DNA of 26,154 bases from CAJQQY01 sp964352225. GTDB lineage: Bacteria; Bacteroidota; Bacteroidia; Chitinophagales; Saprospiraceae. A model generated the notes under the pieces. The model was not told the origin of the DNA. It did no database searches and saw only the letters and a list, made by a program, of their open reading frames with translations. Made by a program: the position numbers and the translations under genes. Of the stretch, positions 22,662-26,154 are shown piece by piece (positions within the stretch are counted from its first letter, which is position 1; every line of letters begins with the position of its first letter). The DNA is taken from positions 1 through 26,154 of the forward strand of contig CAYGRM010000043.1 in the NCBI GenBank assembly GCA_964352225.1, in the 5' to 3' direction.

Positions 22662-25640
22662 TTAAAATCCCATTTTAAGACCGAAGGTGAAATTTCGTGT
22701 TTCCGGGAAAACAGTCGATCCACCATCAACTAAATCTTGCTCGGGACTATAAGAACGAAAATCAGTTCCAGTAAATAAATTAGTTCCAGTAAAATATAAA
22801 TTGACTTTGCTGAGTCCTATGCTGCTTAACATCTCCTCAGGAAAAGTATAACCAAATGTAACTGTTCTCAATCGAATATAAGATGCATCTCTTACTGCGA
22901 AAGGAAACAGATGTAAGTGCGTATCTGGTTTAGGACGAGGAAATTCTGTGGAAGGAGATTCAGGAGTATAATAATCAGTTCTAATCCCATTAATTGATCC
23001 TTTCCACAACTCTCCATTTGCTAACACAGTATTTAATCTTGTAGCTCCTTGAACGATGAATACATCTACAAATAATTGAAATCCTTTGTAGCTCATGGTT
23101 GTATTTAAAGAGCCGTACCAATCAGGGTCAGTATTAATGAATACATTATCTCTGTTGTCAATCTGACCGTTTCCATCCTGATCAACTACCCGAACATCAC
23201 CAGGCGAAGCTAAAGGATTTCCACTCTCTGCAATATTATCTCCTTCCTGATAAATCCCATCATATTTTGGTAACCATATATTATTGATGGATTGTCCAAC
23301 TGACAATCGTCTTCCAAAGGTATCAGTAATATCAATTGGATTTCCTTCATCGTCAACCTCTCCAGTCAAGGAAAGCACCTTATTTCTATTTCTTGAGAAA
23401 ATCATTCCGACAGACAAATTAAATTCATCTCTTCTGATTAAGTTGGTGATCAGACTTGCTTCTACTCCTCTATTTTCCAACTCTCCTACATTAAAACGAA
23501 TCACATTAAAACCAGTCGTTCCAGAAATAGATCTATCCAATAATAAGTCTGAAGTTTTGGCATAATAATACTCCACCGTTCCTTCAAAGAAATTTCCAAA
23601 TAATCTGAAGTCTACTCCAGTATTAAAGGTTCTAGTTGTTTCCCATCGAAGGTCAGGATTAGGCAATCTGGAAGAAGCAGTAGCTCCACCAACTGTTTGG
23701 TCACCAAAGAGATAAGGTATATCATCAGCTTTTCCAAGAGTTTCCAAAGAGTTAATTCCTTGGTTACCAGTAGCACCATAACTAAGGCGAATTTTTAATT
23801 CATCGATATCTGTTATGTCTGCCATAAAAGGTTCTAAATGAACTTTCCACGCAGCTGATGCAGCAGGAAAAAATCCCCACTTATTGTTTTCTGAAAATAC
23901 GGAAGCTCCATCCGCTCTAGCAGTAACTTCCAATAAATAGCGATCCAAATAATCATATCGAACCCGACCTAAATAAGAAAGTAATCTTCGCTTGGAAACA
24001 CTTCGAGTATTTCCTAACAAAGTCGTTGCATCTCCATTAAAACTCAAGGCATCATTGGTAAAACCTGATTTATCAATTTGAGTATACTCATTTCTTTGTT
24101 CGTCAAATGCTTGAACTGCGGTGAAGTCAATATTGTGTTCCTCCCCTGTTTCAGGAGCATAAGTAACGATATTTTCAACTAATGATTGTCGGAATAAACT
24201 ATTGGCAAGTAGTCCAAATCCATTGACACCCTCATCTCCACCAGAATGCAGAGAAGTACGATATAATCCTCTATTCGTATTTCTATTTCTCAAGAATGTT
24301 CTCAATGAGTAAGAAAGACCAGGCAGGATTTGGTAGCTCAAAGTAAGGTTAATATCAGTCAGATTAATATTGGTTTCATCAACTGATTCATTTTGATCCC
24401 ACAAAGGATTAACTGCAAGTGTGCCTGCGCCTAAGTAAAATTTAACGAGATCTCCATTTTCATCAAATGGTTTTGCCAAAGGCGTAATATTGGTAAAGTT
24501 TAGGCCACCTGATTCTCTTTCTTGTTTGGCATTTTGATAATTCACAATACCTTTTAAGCTTAATTTATCTGTAATTTGCTGATCAAGATTCAGCTTAAAA
24601 GTTGCTCTTCGATAACCTGAATTAGGAATAATTCCGCTTTGGTCAAAATAGCTGATACTTGAAAAAATCTTTGTCTTTTGTGTACCTGCTGAAAGAGTCA
24701 AAGCATGACTTTGAAGAAAAGCATCATCCAAAACGAGATCCTCCCAATTCACAAAATTTTGGCCACTAATCGCATCTAGTTCAAAAGGTGAAAAAATAAC
24801 TTCATCATTAAGGTATTCTCCTGTAAAACGATTTCGTCTAGCTTCTCTTCTGAGATCAGTAAACTGTTGTCCGTCATATTGATCAAAGTTTCTGGTAATC
24901 GATTGAGTAGTTGTAAACCCGTGATAATTAAGACTAATTCTGCCTTCCTTACCTGATTTAGTAGTTACGAGGATAACTCCATTGGAAGCCCTTGAACCAT
25001 AAATTGCAGTTGAAGAGGCATCTTTCAAAATCTCAATACTAGCAATGTCATCTGGAGCAACATCATTAAGATTATCAAATGGTAATCCATCAACAATGAT
25101 TAAAGGAGAATTTCCATTGGGTGCAACGGATACGTTTCCTCTGATGACGATATTTGAGTTTCCTCCCGGTCGGGCATCAGATAAATTTACCTGTACTCCG
25201 GCTGCTCTTCCTCTCAACATTTCGGATACGTTGGTGGTAGGCAAGGCAGTAGCTTCTTCTATATCCACACTAGTGACGGATCCTACTACATTACTTTTCT
25301 TTTTTGTTCCATAACCTACTACGGTTATTTCTGACAAAGAATTTGTCCCTTCCACTAACGTGATATTAAATACGGTTTGGTCCCCCACTACTACTTCCTG
25401 AGAATTGAAACCTGTATAACTAAAAACAAGAACATCATTGTTCGAAACATTATTAAGAGTGAAATTACCCTCAAAATCAGTAGCATCTCCATTAGTAGTA
25501 CCTTTGATCATGATGCTTACCCCTATTAAAGGTTCTTTACCGTCCTGAACTGTCCCGGTAATGGTTTTGGTTTGGCCATAACTTGATAAACTAAATAGTA
25601 GTAAGCAAAAGTTTACCAAAATCATTTTTCTCCTTTTCAT
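22662..25640 (-). CDS. SusC/RagA-family TonB-dependent outer-membrane transporter
   Basis: A 992-residue TonB-dependent transporter. From Met at 25640 (MKRRKMILV) a signal peptide runs to SSYG|QTK. A carboxypeptidase-regulatory-like domain follows (TGTVQDGKEPLIGVSIMIKG), then the TonB-box region ITVVGYGTKKK, the SusC plug signature (LRGRAAGVQV, IVDGLPFDNL, SIEILKDASSTAIYGSRASN) and a beta-barrel ending in NFTFGLKMGF with the terminal aromatic. It imports oligosaccharides across the outer membrane powered by TonB/ExbBD. The open frame extends 41 codons further to 25763, but that extension would bury the signal peptide, so 25640 (or the ATG at 25646) is chosen. It leads the susC-susD-GH16 operon. 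No sensor or sigma factor gene is present next to it within the window. Confidence 0.95.
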   Translation of the reverse strand: MKRRKMILVNFCLLLFSLSSYGQTKTITGTVQDGKEPLIGVSIMIKGTTNGDATDFEGNFTLNNVSNNDVLVFSYTGFNSQEVVVGDQTVFNITLVEGTNSLSEITVVGYGTKKKSNVVGSVTSVDIEEATALPTTNVSEMLRGRAAGVQVNLSDARPGGNSNIVIRGNVSVAPNGNSPLIIVDGLPFDNLNDVAPDDIASIEILKDASSTAIYGSRASNGVILVTTKSGKEGRISLNYHGFTTTQSITRNFDQYDGQQFTDLRREARRNRFTGEYLNDEVIFSPFELDAISGQNFVNWEDLVLDDAFLQSHALTLSAGTQKTKIFSSISYFDQSGIIPNSGYRRATFKLNLDQQITDKLSLKGIVNYQNAKQERESGGLNFTNITPLAKPFDENGDLVKFYLGAGTLAVNPLWDQNESVDETNINLTDINLTLSYQILPGLSYSLRTFLRNRNTNRGLYRTSLHSGGDEGVNGFGLLANSLFRQSLVENIVTYAPETGEEHNIDFTAVQAFDEQRNEYTQIDKSGFTNDALSFNGDATTLLGNTRSVSKRRLLSYLGRVRYDYLDRYLLEVTARADGASVFSENNKWGFFPAASAAWKVHLEPFMADITDIDELKIRLSYGATGNQGINSLETLGKADDIPYLFGDQTVGGATASSRLPNPDLRWETTRTFNTGVDFRLFGNFFEGTVEYYYAKTSDLLLDRSISGTTGFNVIRFNVGELENRGVEASLITNLIRRDEFNLSVGMIFSRNRNKVLSLTGEVDDEGNPIDITDTFGRRLSVGQSINNIWLPKYDGIYQEGDNIAESGNPLASPGDVRVVDQDGNGQIDNRDNVFINTDPDWYGSLNTTMSYKGFQLFVDVFIVQGATRLNTVLANGELWKGSINGIRTDYYTPESPSTEFPRPKPDTHLHLFPFAVRDASYIRLRTVTFGYTFPEEMLSSIGLSKVNLYFTGTNLFTGTDFRSYSPEQDLVDGGSTVFPETRNFTFGLKMGF

Positions 25641-25948
25641 ATGCATAGTTTTGTTTTGATTAAAATATAGATTTTTGAAATAAAGGGAAATGCCCCGAAG
25701 TAAAACTAAAGGTGATATGTATCTAGGTAATAATAAGTTTTCTGTAAAAAAGGTCAATGTCAATTACCGTAAAAGTAAAAAATAGATTTTAAACATCTAA
25801 TATAAATAGAAAATTAAAAACTATATTTTGTCAATTAGAATCCAATCCCTTCGAAGACAACATTGGGAAAAGAAATAATCGCTGCCCCAAGGGAATTTCA
25901 AAAATAAAAGAAATGATAGGGGTAGTATCGGGATACGTGTAAAATGTT

Positions 25949-26005
25949 GTCACATCAAAAATAAAAAACTGAACACTATACATCCGTCTGTTCAGTTTAT
26001 GTGAC
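25949..26005. repeat. Nested bulged inverted repeat upstream of susC
   Basis: The outer arms GTCACAT (25949-25955) and ATGTGAC (25999-26005) enclose inner arms AAACTGAACA (25966-25975) and TGTTCAGTTT (25989-25998), with a 13-nt loop. The 3' strand pairs continuously over 17 bases while the 5' strand has a 10-nt bulge (25956-25965). The bulge contains a minus-strand TATTTTTG. It could be an operator, a terminator of a neighbour, a small RNA or a mobile-element remnant. Confidence 0.55.
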
Positions 26006-26081
26006 TTTTCAAGTTAGAAATTATTCAAATATGTAAATCGTTAGTAACTTGCGTATATATAGGAGATATATCCGTAATAGG

Positions 26082-26099
26082 ACTTGTGGATATACAAGT
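26082..26099. repeat. Short inverted repeat near window end
   Basis: ACTTGT (26082-26087) and ACAAGT (26094-26099) flank GGATAT. Nearby GGAGATATATCC (26062-26073) and GGATATAC share the same core. These dyads could be protein-binding sites for a gene beyond the window or for susC; short AT-rich dyads also arise by chance. Confidence 0.3.
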
Positions 26100-26154
26100 G
26101 TTCCTCGCAACTAAGAAAGAAGAAAAAAGGTACTCGCAAAAAGCAAATTTGAAA

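Larger units (their letters stand above)
25641..26154. other. Upstream region of susC with nested inverted repeats, no gene seen
   Basis: These 514 bp to the window edge should carry the susC promoter and leader. No credible open frame, tRNA or known RNA was recognised. TATTTTTG elements on the minus strand occur at 25956-25963 and 25909-25916 (TAnnTTTG matches) but neither has a TTTG about 19 bp upstream. Two inverted repeats lie further out (25949-26005 and 26082-26099). The edge may contain the control region of a neighbouring gene outside the window. Confidence 0.5.

Noticed and set aside
25641..25763. N-terminal extension of 41 codons on the susC frame
   Set aside because: It precedes a clear start (MKRRKM plus signal peptide ending SYG|Q) and would place the signal peptide internally.
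25909..25963. Two TATTTTTG elements (minus strand) as susC promoters
   Set aside because: They match TAnnTTTG but lack a TTTG about 19 bp upstream and lie 270-320 bp from the start codon, so they were not called as promoters.
25949..26005. Integron attC site or insertion-sequence end
   Set aside because: The core RYYYAAC/GTTRRRY boxes of attC are not present, and no transposase, paired terminal repeat or target duplication is visible.

Overview
The window comes from an AT-rich member of the Bacteroidota. The evidence is a complete SusC/SusD pair with a secreted GH16 glucanase, matches to the Bacteroidota promoter element TAnnTTTG, lipoproteins with SCS/SCK-type export cysteines, and a GCTDP...NYD...DNGTC motif of the kind common in Saprospiria-like and other marine Bacteroidota. 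That placement is inference from gene content; no rRNA or other phylogenetic marker is present.

Region 1 (1-11061) is a surface-glycan biosynthesis locus. A tightly packed plus-strand operon starts with the 3' end of an asparagine-synthase-like gene. It continues with a heparinase II/III-like protein, a WbuB-type GT4 glycosyltransferase, a PglD/NeuD-type acetyltransferase, a LegC/PglE-type PLP aminotransferase, a soluble PglF/CapD-type 4,6-dehydratase, a PglC-type phosphoglycosyl transferase, mannose-1-phosphate guanylyltransferase and a PglA-like GT4 glycosyltransferase. Several neighbours overlap or sit within about 20 bp of each other. Dehydratase, aminotransferase and acetyltransferase together would make a UDP-2,4-diacetamido-2,4,6-trideoxyhexose (bacillosamine type). 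The PglC-like enzyme would load it on the lipid carrier, the PglA-like enzyme would extend it, and ManC would supply GDP-mannose. A full-length asparagine synthase on the minus strand converges on the operon with a 3-bp gap. No flippase, polymerase or oligosaccharyltransferase is visible, so these must lie elsewhere.

Region 2 (11062-15353) has a 373-bp divergent regulatory region, a small zinc-finger/transmembrane protein of unknown role, a GT4-like glycosyltransferase with a membrane-anchored SGNH hydrolase (4-bp gap), and a small lipoprotein. It ends at a strong bidirectional hairpin terminator.

Region 3 (15354-19182, minus strand) holds a two-gene unit encoding a DhlA-like alpha/beta hydrolase (haloalkane dehalogenase family) and an EthA-like Baeyer-Villiger monooxygenase. 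Its likely promoter is embedded in the terminator hairpin of the upstream gene, which encodes a two-helix membrane protein with a cadherin-like/Big_9-type tandem domain.

Region 4 (19306-26154, minus strand) is a compact polysaccharide-utilization locus, susC-susD-GH16, probably for laminarin or a related beta-1,3-glucan. It ends in a 24-bp-stem hairpin. The 514 bp upstream of susC carry nested inverted repeats and no recognisable gene. I saw no rRNA, tRNA, CRISPR array or intact mobile element.
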